The notes: a model not told the origin generated them from the sequence alone. A stretch of 64,000 nt of DNA from Janthinobacterium violaceinigrum (GCF_009208555.1 NZ_WFLI01000003.1:124001-188000), one strand, 5' to 3'; shown: positions 33,480 through 45,390, numbered from the stretch's first letter. Made by a program: numbers and translations.

Positions 33480-35633
33480 TCAAAAATCCACGGCGGCAGA
33501 CAGTTGCAGCGTGCGGGGCGCCGACTGCGAGATCGTGCCGTACGAGGCCACGCCGGCCCAGTAATGGCGGTCGAACGCGTTCATCAGCCCGCCGCGCAAG
33601 GTGGTCGCCTTGCCGGCGATGGCCGTGCGGTAGCGCAGGCCCAGGTCCACCTTGGTCCATGATGGCACCGACTGCACGTTCGCCTGGTCCACATACTGCT
33701 TGCTGGTGTAGCTGACGGCGCCCGTGGCCGTCAGGCCGGGCCAGTAGGGCAGGTCCCATTCGCCGCCCAGGTTGGCCATGGACGTGGGGACGCCCACGGG
33801 GCGCTTGCCCATGGTGGCGGCGCTGTTGGTCTTTACCAGGCGCCCGTCGAGCAGGGTGATGCCGGCCAGCAGGCGCACGGCCTTGCTGGCGGCGCCGGAC
33901 AGGTTCAGTTCCAGGCCCCGGTTGCGCTGTTCGCTGTCCATGCTGTACACCTTGCCATACAGTGCGCCGCTGGGTTTGCTGACCTGGAACACGGCCAGGG
34001 TCGCCAGCACCACGCCCAGGTCGGCCTTGGTGCCCACCTCGTACTGCTTGCTCTTGTACGGGGCGAAGACCTGGCCCGCGTTGTCGGCGATGTTGGGCGC
34101 GATATCACCCTTGCTCAAGCCCTCGATATAGTTCGCATACAGCGACACGTTGCGCAGCGGCTTGACGACGATGCCGGCCAGCGGCGTCAATGCCCCCTGC
34201 TTGTAGCGGGTGGTCAGCGCGCCCGTGGTGGCGTGGTAGTTTTTCGATTCGACCAGCTGGCGGCGCACGCCCAGGGTCAGCTGCACGCGCTGGTCCAGCA
34301 TGTCCAGGGTGTCGGCCACGGCCAGGCTGGACAGGGTGGAGGCGGACAGTTTCGGCGCGCGGACCGGCGCGGCAATGCCGGGGTCGGGCACGGCCACGGG
34401 ACGGTAGATGTTCGAAGAAATAAGCTTGCCGGAATTGCTCACGCTGCCAAATTCGTCCTGGTAGACATTGCCCATCACGACCAGCGCATGCTCGATGCCG
34501 CCCGTGCGAAAGCGCGCGCGCACGCCCGTGTCCGCGCTGGCGCGGCGCACGCGGAATTTCCAGTTCATGGGCGTGACCGTCATGTCGCCCGCCGCGCTGG
34601 TGATGGTGGGTGTCTGGTCCGAATAGCGCGAGACATCGGAACGGGTGCCGCCCACGTCGGCAAACACGGTGACGTTGTCGTTCAGGTCGTATTCGACCTT
34701 GCCCAGGGTGGCCAAGTCGTTGGACTTCCACCAGCCCCAGGACTGGGCGATATTGCGCCGGCCATCGGGCGCTGCCGGCACGGGCAGGCGCGCGGCCACG
34801 AGGAAGGGGCGCGTGGGCGCGTCGATCCACTGGTATTGCTCGATCACGTCGAGCGAGGCGCGCAGGCGCTGGCCCTGGTAGTCGAGGGCGACGGCCGCCA
34901 CTTCCGCGCGCGAACGCTGGTGGTCGAGCGGCGTCTTGCCCTGGCGGTGCAAACCATTGAAGCGGATGCCGAAGCGCCGCTCCTCGCCGAAGCGGCGGCT
35001 GACGTCGATGGCCGCGCCCAGCTGCGCGCTGGAACCGTAATCGACGGTCAGCCGTGTCAGGTCGCGGGGCAAGGAGCGTTTCGGCACGGCGTTGACGACG
35101 CCGCCCACGCCGCCATTGGGCGACATGCCGTACAGCAGGGCAGCGGGTCCCTTGAGCACTTCCACGCTCTGCAGATACTCCGTGAACAGGTGGTAGTTGG
35201 GCGAGACGCCGTACACGCCGTCGAATGCCACTTCGCTCAGGTTGCCCTCGTTGAGGGGAAAGCCGCGGATGAAGAAGGAATCCGTGACGCCGCCGATCTG
35301 GCCCGTGAAGCGCGTGGACGGGTCGCCGCCCAGCACTTCGGCCAGGGTCAGTGCCTGCTGGTCCAGCATGCGCTGGCTGGTGTAGCTGTTGACGCTGAAC
35401 GGCGTATCGAGCAAGTCTTTTTCGCCCAGCATGCCGGCACGGGCGCTTTTGGCGATCTGCCCGCCGGCGTCCGCTTCGGCTTGTCCGTTGACAAGCACGG
35501 TGGCAATTGGAGTGGAGGCATCGCTTGTCACCTGGGCGATAGCCTGCGGCGTCACGCTGGCAACGAGCAGGCCGGCGAGGATCAAACGGGTGGTGAGATG
35601 GGGAAGGGCGAGTCGGGAATGGGGAATGGGCAT
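33480..35633 (-). CDS. TonB-dependent siderophore receptor
   Basis: A 717-residue outer-membrane receptor. Signal peptide ends near AIAQ; the plug domain follows (LLDTPFSVNSYTSQRMLDQQ, then FFIRGFPLNEGN and VEVLKGPAALLYGMSPNGG, typical of FhuE/FpvA-type receptors), then a beta-barrel ending in aromatic Phe (LQLSAAVDF). It imports an iron-siderophore with TonB energy. Start is uncertain: ATG 35633 gives a good signal peptide, GTG 35672 is possible, and neither has a clear ribosome site. A Fur-type box lies about 50 nt upstream. Confidence 0.88.
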   Translation of the reverse strand: MPIPHSRLALPHLTTRLILAGLLVASVTPQAIAQVTSDASTPIATVLVNGQAEADAGGQIAKSARAGMLGEKDLLDTPFSVNSYTSQRMLDQQALTLAEVLGGDPSTRFTGQIGGVTDSFFIRGFPLNEGNLSEVAFDGVYGVSPNYHLFTEYLQSVEVLKGPAALLYGMSPNGGVGGVVNAVPKRSLPRDLTRLTVDYGSSAQLGAAIDVSRRFGEERRFGIRFNGLHRQGKTPLDHQRSRAEVAAVALDYQGQRLRASLDVIEQYQWIDAPTRPFLVAARLPVPAAPDGRRNIAQSWGWWKSNDLATLGKVEYDLNDNVTVFADVGGTRSDVSRYSDQTPTITSAAGDMTVTPMNWKFRVRRASADTGVRARFRTGGIEHALVVMGNVYQDEFGSVSNSGKLISSNIYRPVAVPDPGIAAPVRAPKLSASTLSSLAVADTLDMLDQRVQLTLGVRRQLVESKNYHATTGALTTRYKQGALTPLAGIVVKPLRNVSLYANYIEGLSKGDIAPNIADNAGQVFAPYKSKQYEVGTKADLGVVLATLAVFQVSKPSGALYGKVYSMDSEQRNRGLELNLSGAASKAVRLLAGITLLDGRLVKTNSAATMGKRPVGVPTSMANLGGEWDLPYWPGLTATGAVSYTSKQYVDQANVQSVPSWTKVDLGLRYRTAIAGKATTLRGGLMNAFDRHYWAGVASYGTISQSAPRTLQLSAAVDF

Positions 35634-35682
35634 CAGGGGCAAGCGTATAAAGTTGATAGGGAGGAATTGCACTCAGGGCATT

Positions 35683-35701
35683 ATAAATGAGAATCATTAA
35701 G
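35683..35701. promoter_or_regulatory. Fur box
   Basis: ATAAATGAGAATCATTAAG resembles the 19-bp Fur consensus GATAATGATAATCATTATC, with the GAGAATCATT core intact. Position just upstream of the siderophore receptor fits iron-dependent repression. Confidence 0.7.
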
Positions 35702-35997
35702 ATTTATAAAGATTAAATATCCATTGCTGCCACGATCGCGTACATGCCGCGCGCATACCAGGAGGGCATTTCCGCGCGGAAAATGGCCATCCTGGGCCTT
35801 CAGACCCGGATATTTGCTGTCTTATATAAGATTCGTCGCCATCGGATACACAAACAGCGGCAGGACAGTCTAAAATACGTGGTGGGCAAGCACGGCGTCA
35901 CCGCCGGCACACTAGCCGTCCAAAGCAAGGCTAACCGTCCTGTGTTTGGAATGAAGAAAGTTAACCACCAGGCATCACCGCATACAAGGGAATGAAC

Positions 35998-38229
<2,232 letters not shown>

Positions 38230-38278
38230 GGCAGTCCTGACAGGCAGTCAGTTCCTGACTGCTGCCTGATAAAAAAAA

Positions 38279-38310
38279 CGCCGCCGGAAGCGATTCCGGC
38301 GGCGTTTTTC
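38279..38310. terminator. Bidirectional intrinsic terminator after icd
   Basis: CGCCGCCGGAA / TTCCGGCGGCG stem flanked by A8 on the left and T5 on the right. It can serve icd (plus) and the DUF411 gene (minus). A second hairpin, caggcagtcag/ctgactgctgcctg, lies at 38240-38268. Confidence 0.9.
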
Positions 38311-38324
38311 ATTTGCGTTCAGTC

Positions 38325-38768
38325 TTACTTGTAGTGCTTGTAGACCTCGGTGCTGCCATTGTTTTTGACCAGCAGGACGTCATACGCATCCTTGCGCGGT
38401 CCTTCCATGCCTGGCGAGCCCATGGGCATTGCCGGCACGGCCAGGCCCTTGGCCTTGGGTTTGTCGCGCAGCAGCTGCTTGATGTCGCTGGCCGGTACAT
38501 GGCCTTCGATGGCGTAACCGTTGACGAGACCCGTGTGGCAGGACCCGAGCGCATCGGGAATGCCGGCCAGCTTGCGGTATTGCGCCGGCATTTCCACGTT
38601 TTTCGCGCGCACCGTAAAGCCGTTCGCTTCCAGGTGCTTGATCCATTCGCTACAGCAGCCGCACGAGGCGCTCTTGTAGACTTCAATGACGGGCAGGGCC
38701 GCCATGGCGAACGTGGGCAGGCCCAGCATGGCGGCGAAGGCGCCGCGCAGTAAGAGATGTTTGATCAT
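38325..38768 (-). CDS. DUF411 family metal-binding protein
   Basis: A 147-residue exported protein with a signal peptide (residues 1-23, ending AMAA). The DUF411 signature follows: VYKSASCGCCSEWIKHLEANGF with a CxCC-type site, then GSCHTGLVNGYAIEGHVPA and LAVPAMPMGSPGME. DUF411 proteins accompany copper/silver resistance systems and probably bind metal through the cysteines and methionines. I chose ATG 38768; a TTG six codons earlier is in frame. Likely co-transcribed with the cysteine-rich gene upstream. Confidence 0.85.
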   Translation of the reverse strand: MIKHLLLRGAFAAMLGLPTFAMAALPVIEVYKSASCGCCSEWIKHLEANGFTVRAKNVEMPAQYRKLAGIPDALGSCHTGLVNGYAIEGHVPASDIKQLLRDKPKAKGLAVPAMPMGSPGMEGPRKDAYDVLLVKNNGSTEVYKHYK

Positions 38769-38870
38769 GGTGATGCTTTCATACAAATAATGTCTGTCGT
38801 GGCCGCCTTGGCGGCCTGTTTTTTGAGGGGGAGTTGCGCGCGCGCAGAGGACCAGCTGCGCTGGCTGCGC

Positions 38871-39284
38871 TCAGGCAGAAAACTGTCTCGGGGGCCGGCG
38901 TGGGCCGTCGGGAATGAATCCCGCCCGCAAGGGGGTGTTTGTGGCAGTGACTTGTTGCGTGCCGGTGCAGGCGGCGGGCGGCAGGGCGAGGCAGGGCGGC
39001 ATCAGTGCGCCCAGGCAAAACCCCGAACAGGCGCCGCAGGCGGGCGGCTTGGCAGGGGCCTTGCCATCTTCCGGCGTGCCGTCGCTGTCCGCGATGGCGG
39101 ATGGCAGCGTACCGTGATGCCGGCAAGCCGCGGCCATGGCGGCGGCAGGCGATGCAAGTACGGGGGCGGGCGGCGCGCACAGCTGCATGGTGCCCGCAGC
39201 GGCCGCCTGCAGCGGCACTGCCGCGATCAGCAGCAGGATCAACCATGTTTTGAAGAGTCTTAGCATCGCCGGAAAGTATAGCAT
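38871..39284 (-). CDS. DUF2946-like exported cysteine-rich protein
   Basis: A 137-residue protein with a signal peptide or N-terminal helix (LRLFKTWLILLLIAAVPLQAAAAG). A Pro/Ala-rich body carries CRHHG and then CGACSGFCLGALMPPC, a cysteine cluster like those of DUF2946 proteins found near copper genes. I chose ATG 39284 with GGAGG 11 nt upstream; ATG 39266 is also possible. It lies 102 nt upstream of the DUF411 gene on the same strand, which supports a metal-handling role (inference). Confidence 0.65.
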   Translation of the reverse strand: MLYFPAMLRLFKTWLILLLIAAVPLQAAAAGTMQLCAPPAPVLASPAAAMAAACRHHGTLPSAIADSDGTPEDGKAPAKPPACGACSGFCLGALMPPCLALPPAACTGTQQVTATNTPLRAGFIPDGPRRPPRQFSA

Positions 39285-39315
39285 AGGGGCAATTTCCTCC
39301 GGGTACGGCCACCCG

Positions 39316-40659
39316 CTAGCGCGACGCCGCGGCGAGCACCTTCGATGCATACATGGCCCGGTCCGCATGGCGCAGCAGCAGCTGCATGGTATCGCCATCT
39401 TCCGGATAGTGGGCCACGCCGATGCTGACGGCGATCTGCAGCTGGTGTCCGTTGCCCAGGTGCAGCGGCGCGGCCAGGGCCGCGTGGATCTTTTGTTCGA
39501 TCAGGCTGACGTCCACGGGAGTGGCCGTGCTTTCCAGAAGCACGACGAATTCATCGCCGCCCATCCTGGCCAGGGTGTCGGTTTCGCGCATGCAATCCCG
39601 CAGGCGGCTGGCCACCGTCTGCAGCAGCAGGTCGCCACAGGCATGGCCGTGGTCGTCGTTGACGCGCTTGAAGTTGTCGAGGTCCAGGAACAGCAGCGAC
39701 AACCGGCCTTCCTGGCGGTGCGCGCGCGCGAACGCCGTGTGCAGGCGGTCGTGGAACAGGCGGCGGTTCGGCAGGCGGGTCAGTTCGTCGTGCATGGCCA
39801 TGAACTGCATCTGCGTCTGCAGTTGCTGGCGCTCGATGGCGGTGGCCAGCTGTTTGGCGACGAATTGCAGCAGATCCTGGTCTTGCTCCGTGCCGATGAC
39901 GGCATTCTGGTCGCCCTGCAAGGCCAGCACGCCGATGCTGCCCAGCGAGGAATACAGCGGCACGGCGAGCCAGCACGAGGACAGGCCGCAGGCAGCCGTT
40001 TGCAGCGCCAGGGGCAGGCCAGCCAGCTGTCCCGCCTGCAGCAGCAGGGGGCGGCCGCTGCGCAGCACTTCGTCGCACAGCAGGCTGGCCAGCGATGACG
40101 TGGGCTGGGGCGTGCTGTCGTCCGCATGGCAGGTCATGGGCGCTTGCGCGCCGTGCTCGCCATGTAGCAGCAAGGTCAGGCTGCGCGTGGGCAAGTGTTC
40201 GCCGATGATGTGCTGGATGCGGTGCAGCAGGGCGGGCAAGTCCTGCGTCGCCTGCATGGCTTCGGAGATGGCGTACAGCGCCGCCTGCTTTGCCTGCGCC
40301 TGTTTCAGCAGGGTGATGTCGCGCGCCACGGCCACGCGCAGCTGGTCGGCCGCGGACCAGCGGGCGGACCACATGATGTGCGCCAGACTGCCATCCTTGC
40401 GCAGGTAGCGGTTTTCAAAGTGCGTCTGCGCATGGCCATCCATGATGGCGCGCGCGGCGGCCAGGGTGCGCGCGCGGTCGGCGGGGGCAACCATGTCGAG
40501 CATGAGCTTGCCGATCATTTCCTGCTGCGTGTAGCCGAAGATGCGTTCGCAGGCCGTGCTGACGAACACAAAACGCCCGTCCACGTCGACCATGCACACG
40601 GCATCGAGCAACAAGTCGGTAAAGCTGGACAGCGGGGCGCGCAGAATCTTGTGTTCCAT
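39316..40659 (-). CDS. PAS-GAF-GGDEF diguanylate cyclase
   Basis: A 447-residue cytosolic protein. PAS domain at about 12-125 (DAVCMVDVDGRFVFVSTACE), GAF at about 140-275 and GGDEF at about 285-445 with an intact RMGGDEFVVL active site. The inhibitory RxxD site (RETD, five residues before GGDEF) is present, so activity should be feedback-inhibited by c-di-GMP. No EAL domain. Expected to make c-di-GMP from GTP in response to a small ligand, redox or oxygen signal via PAS/GAF; the ligand is unknown. Confidence 0.9.
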   Translation of the reverse strand: MEHKILRAPLSSFTDLLLDAVCMVDVDGRFVFVSTACERIFGYTQQEMIGKLMLDMVAPADRARTLAAARAIMDGHAQTHFENRYLRKDGSLAHIMWSARWSAADQLRVAVARDITLLKQAQAKQAALYAISEAMQATQDLPALLHRIQHIIGEHLPTRSLTLLLHGEHGAQAPMTCHADDSTPQPTSSLASLLCDEVLRSGRPLLLQAGQLAGLPLALQTAACGLSSCWLAVPLYSSLGSIGVLALQGDQNAVIGTEQDQDLLQFVAKQLATAIERQQLQTQMQFMAMHDELTRLPNRRLFHDRLHTAFARAHRQEGRLSLLFLDLDNFKRVNDDHGHACGDLLLQTVASRLRDCMRETDTLARMGGDEFVVLLESTATPVDVSLIEQKIHAALAAPLHLGNGHQLQIAVSIGVAHYPEDGDTMQLLLRHADRAMYASKVLAAASR

Positions 40660-40916
40660 ACTGGCATTTTAATGGACATTCCCGGCAGTGATTCAACTTG
40701 TTGGGGGTAGGCGAGGTGGGCGGCATGAAAATGTTTCATTTCCCCGACGCTCATGCTTTGCCGTTTATTGCCGTTAATGCAGTATTGCCATGCAGTACTT
40801 GCCACCACCTTGGAAAAGGTGACGCAAGATTTGCCTGGCGCCAGGTAATTGCGAAAAATCCAACCATATCGATATTTTATGATGCCCCTACCCGCCACTT
40901 GCAAGGTTACAGCGCC

Positions 40917-42530
40917 ATGACCTCCATTTCTCCACTGTCCAGCTGGAACAGCGCCCCGTCGCGCACATCCTCCGCCACGCCGAACCGCGCGGACGCCGCG
41001 TCGCCGTCGCCCGTGTCCACACCATCGTCCATCGTTGCTTTCAGTCCCGAGAGCGTGAACGGCAGCAGCGGGGCAGCGCTGCCGAAACCGCCGATGGTGT
41101 GGGAAAGCGCCTCGCGCGACAAGGTGAGCGAGGCGATGACGAAAAGTTTTTCCTCGTATGCGTTCGGCGGCCGCTTCAGCGGCCTGGGCGCGGCCATGCT
41201 GGGACAGGCCAAGCTGGGAAACTACAATTTCTCGCAGGCGATGCGGCAACCGCCGCCCAGTACCACGCCCAATGTCTACGGGGCGGCCGGCATCGCGCCG
41301 GGCAGCCTGCATGGCAATGGCGAAGACAATGTTTCCCTCAGCATCACCACTAGGAGCGGCGTGGAAGTCAAGCTGTCGCTCGACAGCCAGGGCGACGGCC
41401 TGGCCGTGCGGATGACGACGAGCGGTGAGCTCAGCGACGCTGAAACGCGCGCGCTGGGCGAGCTGGCGAAGGGCTTCCAGGACGCCATCGACGGCATGGG
41501 CCAAAGCACGCCGAAAATCAAGCTGGAAGGCCTGATGCAGTTCGACCAGCAGGTGCTGGAGTCGGTGAAGCTGCATGCGGAAGTCAAAGTGCGCGGCGAG
41601 CCGGAAAGCGTGCAGACGCTGGACTTCCAGGCCGATGGCGCGCAGCGCAAGGTCGCCTTCAGCGGCGCGGCCGGTTCGCTGGACCTGAAGGTCGACGCCA
41701 GCGCGCTCAATACCCTGGGCAGCAAGGAGCGGCAGGCGAAGGCCTTGGGCAGCTACATGAAGCAGTTCGACCAGGCTGCCTCGCGCGGCCATGGCGACGC
41801 CGGCCTGATGGCCATGCTGAAGGACAGCTTTACCGCCTTGCACAGCAATACCTCCGCGCCGCAAACCGAGACAGCCATGCCGGAAACGGGCAAGTGGCGC
41901 CTGGCGGCCGAGGACAAGTCCATCCTGACAGGGCTGGCGGACTTCAGCGCCTCCGTGTCGCAGGCCGTCAAGTTCAGCAATCCCATGCGGGGTACGGAAA
42001 AGGATGGCTTCAACTATGAAGTGTCGCAGAAGACGGCGCAGACCGGTGCCAGCCAGGACGCGCGCTCGATCCGCCAACAGCAGCAATCAAAGCTGAGCGC
42101 CAGCTTCCACCAGTCGCTGGTGGCCGGCGTGCCGCTGCGCCTGACGGACAACACGGAATCGCAGAACTATACCTACCACCAGATCGAGGATACGGCCAGC
42201 AGCGATGCGCAGGTCACGTACAAGGACGGCAAGCTGGTGCAGGCGAGCCTGCGGCAGGAAGCCAACCAGTCCACGCAGGTCAAGAAGTACTTCCTGGGCA
42301 AGCTGGAATCGGACAAGACCACGCCGGGCAATTATTCCGTGCTGCGCGACCTGCTGCCCGTGCTGGGATCGTACAAGTCGGGCGACAAGGACGCGACGTC
42401 CGAAGCGCGCATCGAGCAGCGCAAGCAGGCGCTGCTGGCCCTGAACGACGACGTGCTGCTGCAGTCGTATCCGGGCCAGACGATCAGCCTGTGGCAGGCC
42501 GATGTGCTGCCAGGGGAGGCGGTCAGTTAA
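40917..42530 (+). CDS. Hypothetical protein, low-complexity N-terminus
   Basis: A 537-residue protein with no signal peptide. Residues 1-60 are rich in Ser, Pro and Ala. The body contains repetitive beta-like segments (NVSLSITTRSGVEVKLSLDS; VSQKTAQTG; YTYHQIEDTASSDAQVTYKDG) and Gln/Lys-rich helices. The region SITTRSGVEVKLSL resembles a domain found in large secreted adhesin-like proteins, but I cannot name a family. I chose ATG 40917; the frame is open from 40698 but codon use there is poor. Followed by a bidirectional terminator. Confidence 0.7.
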   Translation: MTSISPLSSWNSAPSRTSSATPNRADAASPSPVSTPSSIVAFSPESVNGSSGAALPKPPMVWESASRDKVSEAMTKSFSSYAFGGRFSGLGAAMLGQAKLGNYNFSQAMRQPPPSTTPNVYGAAGIAPGSLHGNGEDNVSLSITTRSGVEVKLSLDSQGDGLAVRMTTSGELSDAETRALGELAKGFQDAIDGMGQSTPKIKLEGLMQFDQQVLESVKLHAEVKVRGEPESVQTLDFQADGAQRKVAFSGAAGSLDLKVDASALNTLGSKERQAKALGSYMKQFDQAASRGHGDAGLMAMLKDSFTALHSNTSAPQTETAMPETGKWRLAAEDKSILTGLADFSASVSQAVKFSNPMRGTEKDGFNYEVSQKTAQTGASQDARSIRQQQQSKLSASFHQSLVAGVPLRLTDNTESQNYTYHQIEDTASSDAQVTYKDGKLVQASLRQEANQSTQVKKYFLGKLESDKTTPGNYSVLRDLLPVLGSYKSGDKDATSEARIEQRKQALLALNDDVLLQSYPGQTISLWQADVLPGEAVS

Positions 42531-42549
42531 TTACCCGCGGCCTGATATC

Positions 42550-42586
42550 AAAAAAGCCCGTCTTCCTGCGAAGACGGGCTTTTTGT
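42550..42586. terminator. Bidirectional intrinsic terminator
   Basis: GCCCGTCTT (42556-42564) and AAGACGGGC (42571-42579) form a 9-bp stem flanked by A6 and T5. It separates convergent genes ending at 42530 (plus) and 42606 (minus). Confidence 0.9.
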
Positions 42587-42605
42587 TTGATGCAGAGCAA
42601 ACAGC

Positions 42606-43970
42606 TTATGCCTTGGCCTTGTTTTGTTTGATCCAGTAGCCGAGGCCCAGCGCAGCGAGCCACACGGGAATCAGGTAGACGGAGATGCGCAGGCCCGGCG
42701 TCAGGTACATGATCACCAGGATGCCGGCCAGGAAGACCAGGCACAGGTAGTTGGTGAACGGGTAGCCCAGGCTCTGGAACAAGGTCGTCTTGCCCTCGGC
42801 CTTCTTCTGTGCGCGGAAGCGCAGGTGGATCCAGCTGATCATGGCCCAGTTGATGATCAGCGCCGACACCACGAGTCCCATCAGCACTTCGAAGGCTTCG
42901 CCCGGCATGAAGTAATTGACCACCACGCAGGCGCCCGTGGCCAGGGCCGACACGCCCAGGGCCACCAGCGGCACGCCGCGGCGGTTCAGGTGCAGCAGCG
43001 CGCGCGGCGCATTGCCTTGCTTGGCCAGGCCGAACAGCATGCGCGTGTTGCAGTACACGCCGCTGTTGTAGACGGACAGGGCGGCCGTCAGCACCACCAC
43101 GTTCAGGGCCGTGGCCACCAGGTTGCTGTCGAGCGCATGGAAGATCAGCACGAACGGGCTGCCGCCGGTGACGACGTTCTGCCACGGATACAGCGACAGC
43201 AGGATGCCCAGCGCGCCGATGTAAAAGATCAGGATGCGGTAGATGGCCTGGTTGGTGGCGCGCGGGATCGTCGTGCTCGGGTCATCCGCCTCGGCCGCCG
43301 TGATGCCCACCAGTTCCAGGCCGCCGAACGAAAACATGATGACGGCCATGGCCATCACCAGTCCCTGCCAGCCATTCGGGAAGAAGCCGCCGTGCTGCCA
43401 CAGGTTGGCCACGGAGGCTTGCGGGCCCGCGTCGCCGGAGGCCAGCAGGTATGCGCCGAAGACGATCATGCCGATGATGGCGACCACCTTGATGATGGCG
43501 AACCAGAATTCCATTTCGCCGAAGGCTTTGACATTCAGCAAGCTGATGGCGTTGATGGCGCAAAAGAAGACGAGGGCCGAGACCCAGGTGGGCACGCCGG
43601 GCCACCAGTACTGCACGTAGATGCCGACGGCCGTCAGTTCGGCCATGCTGACGAGCACATACAGGACCCAGTAATTCCAGCCCGACAGGAAGCCGGGCAG
43701 GTGGCCGCAGTATTTGTCGGCAAAATAGCTGAAGGAGCCGGCGACGGGTTCGTCGACCACCATCTCGCCCAACTGGCGCATGATCATAAAGGCGATGACG
43801 CCGGCGATGCCATAGCCCAGCAGCACGGAGGGGCCGGCCATCTTGATGGTTTGCGCGATGCCCAGAAACAGGCCGGTGCCGATGGCGCCGCCCAGGGCGA
43901 TGAGCTGGATGTGGCGGCTTTTCAGGCCGCGCTTGAGCTCTTGTGGTTCGGTATTCCCGACTGCCGTCAT
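42606..43970 (-). CDS. aroP: Aromatic amino acid permease, AroP/PheP type
   Basis: A 454-residue, twelve-helix APC-family transporter. LKSRHIQLIALGGAIGTGLF, then RQLGEMVVDEPVAGSFSYFA and GWNYWVLYVLVSMAELTAVG, are nearly identical to E. coli AroP. It imports Phe, Tyr and Trp with protons. The ATG at 43970 is an easy choice. Single gene. Tryptophan is the sole precursor of violacein, so this permease could feed the pathway, though it is 10 kb away and may simply be housekeeping. Confidence 0.85.
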   Translation of the reverse strand: MTAVGNTEPQELKRGLKSRHIQLIALGGAIGTGLFLGIAQTIKMAGPSVLLGYGIAGVIAFMIMRQLGEMVVDEPVAGSFSYFADKYCGHLPGFLSGWNYWVLYVLVSMAELTAVGIYVQYWWPGVPTWVSALVFFCAINAISLLNVKAFGEMEFWFAIIKVVAIIGMIVFGAYLLASGDAGPQASVANLWQHGGFFPNGWQGLVMAMAVIMFSFGGLELVGITAAEADDPSTTIPRATNQAIYRILIFYIGALGILLSLYPWQNVVTGGSPFVLIFHALDSNLVATALNVVVLTAALSVYNSGVYCNTRMLFGLAKQGNAPRALLHLNRRGVPLVALGVSALATGACVVVNYFMPGEAFEVLMGLVVSALIINWAMISWIHLRFRAQKKAEGKTTLFQSLGYPFTNYLCLVFLAGILVIMYLTPGLRISVYLIPVWLAALGLGYWIKQNKAKA

Positions 43971-44159
43971 ATGTTTTGTCCTGTTTTTACGGGGCTGAGG
44001 TCGCTGATTCTAAAGCATGGGCGCGCAAATCAGGAGCGAAATGCATGTTGCACTGCGGGGGCGCAAGAAAAGCACGGTATCTTCGCTGAACGGCGTGCAA
44101 AACCCCTGCCGTCCGCGGCGCCTGCTTGGTATGATGGCGGCAAATTTCAAGGAGAACGT

Positions 44160-44843
44160 ATGAATGTTGCGCAGCGCAGCCGCTTGCAGGGCATCAGCCT
44201 GGGCTTTTTGGCCGGCTATGTCGATACCCTGGGCTTTGTCGCCCTGTTTGGCCTGTTCACGGCCCATGTGACGGGCAACTTCGTGCTGATCGGCGCGGCG
44301 CTGGCCAACGCCACGCATGCCTCGATCGCCCTCAAGCTGCTGGCGTTTCCCGCGTTTATCGTGGGCGTGGCGGCGGCGCGGCTGCTCAGCGTGGCGGCCG
44401 AACGCCGCGGCGGACCGGCGCTGCGCCTGACGCTGCTGCTGGAACTGGTGCTGCTGCTCGGTTTCATGGTGTTTGGCGTGCTGGCCGAACCGCTGGGGCC
44501 CGAGCCGGGCGCGCTGGCCATGGCGGCCGGCCTGTTCGGCGCGGCGGCCATGGGCGCGCACAGCGCCATCAGCCGGCTGCTGCTGGCCCACCTGGCGCCC
44601 ACGTCCATGATGACGGGCAATGTCACGCAAGTGGTGATCGATACGGTCGACGTGCTGCGCGGCGCGGCCGACGGCGCCACGCGCGAACGCTGCGTCAAAT
44701 TCTTCTGGCCCCTGCTGGGCTTTGCCGTGGGCGCCATCCTGGCCGCCTTTGCCTACCTGGCCGTGGGCTTCGCCGCGCTGGCCGTGCCGCTGGTGATCCT
44801 GCTGGCGCTGATCGCGCTGGAACCGGCGCGCCTGTCGGCCTAG
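44160..44843 (+). CDS. YoaK/DUF1275 family membrane protein
   Basis: A 227-residue protein with about six transmembrane helices. GYVDTLGFVALFGLFTAHVTGN and MMTGNVTQVVIDTVD are the two DUF1275 signatures. The family's transport role is unproven. AAGGAGAACGT precedes the ATG at 44160. Convergent with the thioesterase gene, overlapping it by 4 nt at the stops. Confidence 0.88.
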   Translation: MNVAQRSRLQGISLGFLAGYVDTLGFVALFGLFTAHVTGNFVLIGAALANATHASIALKLLAFPAFIVGVAAARLLSVAAERRGGPALRLTLLLELVLLLGFMVFGVLAEPLGPEPGALAMAAGLFGAAAMGAHSAISRLLLAHLAPTSMMTGNVTQVVIDTVDVLRGAADGATRERCVKFFWPLLGFAVGAILAAFAYLAVGFAALAVPLVILLALIALEPARLSA

Positions 44844-45292
44844 TCCTGCGCCGGCTGACGTGCCGCGACGATGGCCGGTTCGTACACGGCCAGAAATTCC
44901 GCCGGCAAGCGGCGCGCGCGTCCGCTGCTCAATTCGATGCAGATCAATTCCCAGCGTCCGCGCACGACGGTGGCGCCGTCGCTGTCGCGGATCAGCTGGA
45001 AGCGCCGTTCCATGCTCGAGCGGCCGTCGCTGGCGCACAGCCAGGTGGCCAGGGTCAGCGCTTCGCCGGCCCGCGTGGGCAGCAGGTAGTCGTACTCGCC
45101 GCGGCGTATCGCCATGGCCCGGTCCAGGCGCCGGTAATCGTCCAGATCCAGTCCCAGGGTGGCCGAATGGTGCCAGCCGATATGCTCGCACCAGCGCACG
45201 TAGACGGCGTTGTTGGTGTGCTGCAAGCCATCGATGTCGGCCTCTTCGGGCGTGACGGGCAGGGTGTAGGCGTGCGGATAATCCCAGTTCAA
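44840..45292 (-). CDS. Acyl-CoA thioesterase (4HBT/hotdog fold), TTG start
   Basis: A 150-residue hotdog-fold thioesterase. DIDGLQHTNNAVYVRWCEHIGW is the 4-hydroxybenzoyl-CoA thioesterase/YbgC signature, with the catalytic Asp replaced in context (EEADIDGLQHTNN). I chose the TTG at 45292 because AAAGGACCGCAC lies just upstream and the length then fits the family. The frame is open to 45403 and other starts exist. Divergent from a GntR regulator. Confidence 0.75.
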   Translation of the reverse strand: MNWDYPHAYTLPVTPEEADIDGLQHTNNAVYVRWCEHIGWHHSATLGLDLDDYRRLDRAMAIRRGEYDYLLPTRAGEALTLATWLCASDGRSSMERRFQLIRDSDGATVVRGRWELICIELSSGRARRLPAEFLAVYEPAIVAARQPAQD

Positions 45293-45390
45293 GTGCGGTC
45301 CTTTCGATGCGGTGGCTGCCGATTGTACGTTCTTGCGGCGTTTCCTGCCTCCCGCGCACGCGGAGAAAAACGCTGTTTTTTGCATTGATG

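Noticed and set aside
42624..44159. Long plus-strand frame leading into the DUF1275 gene
   Set aside because: It is antisense to the AroP permease; the real gene begins at ATG 44160 with AAGGAGAACGT.
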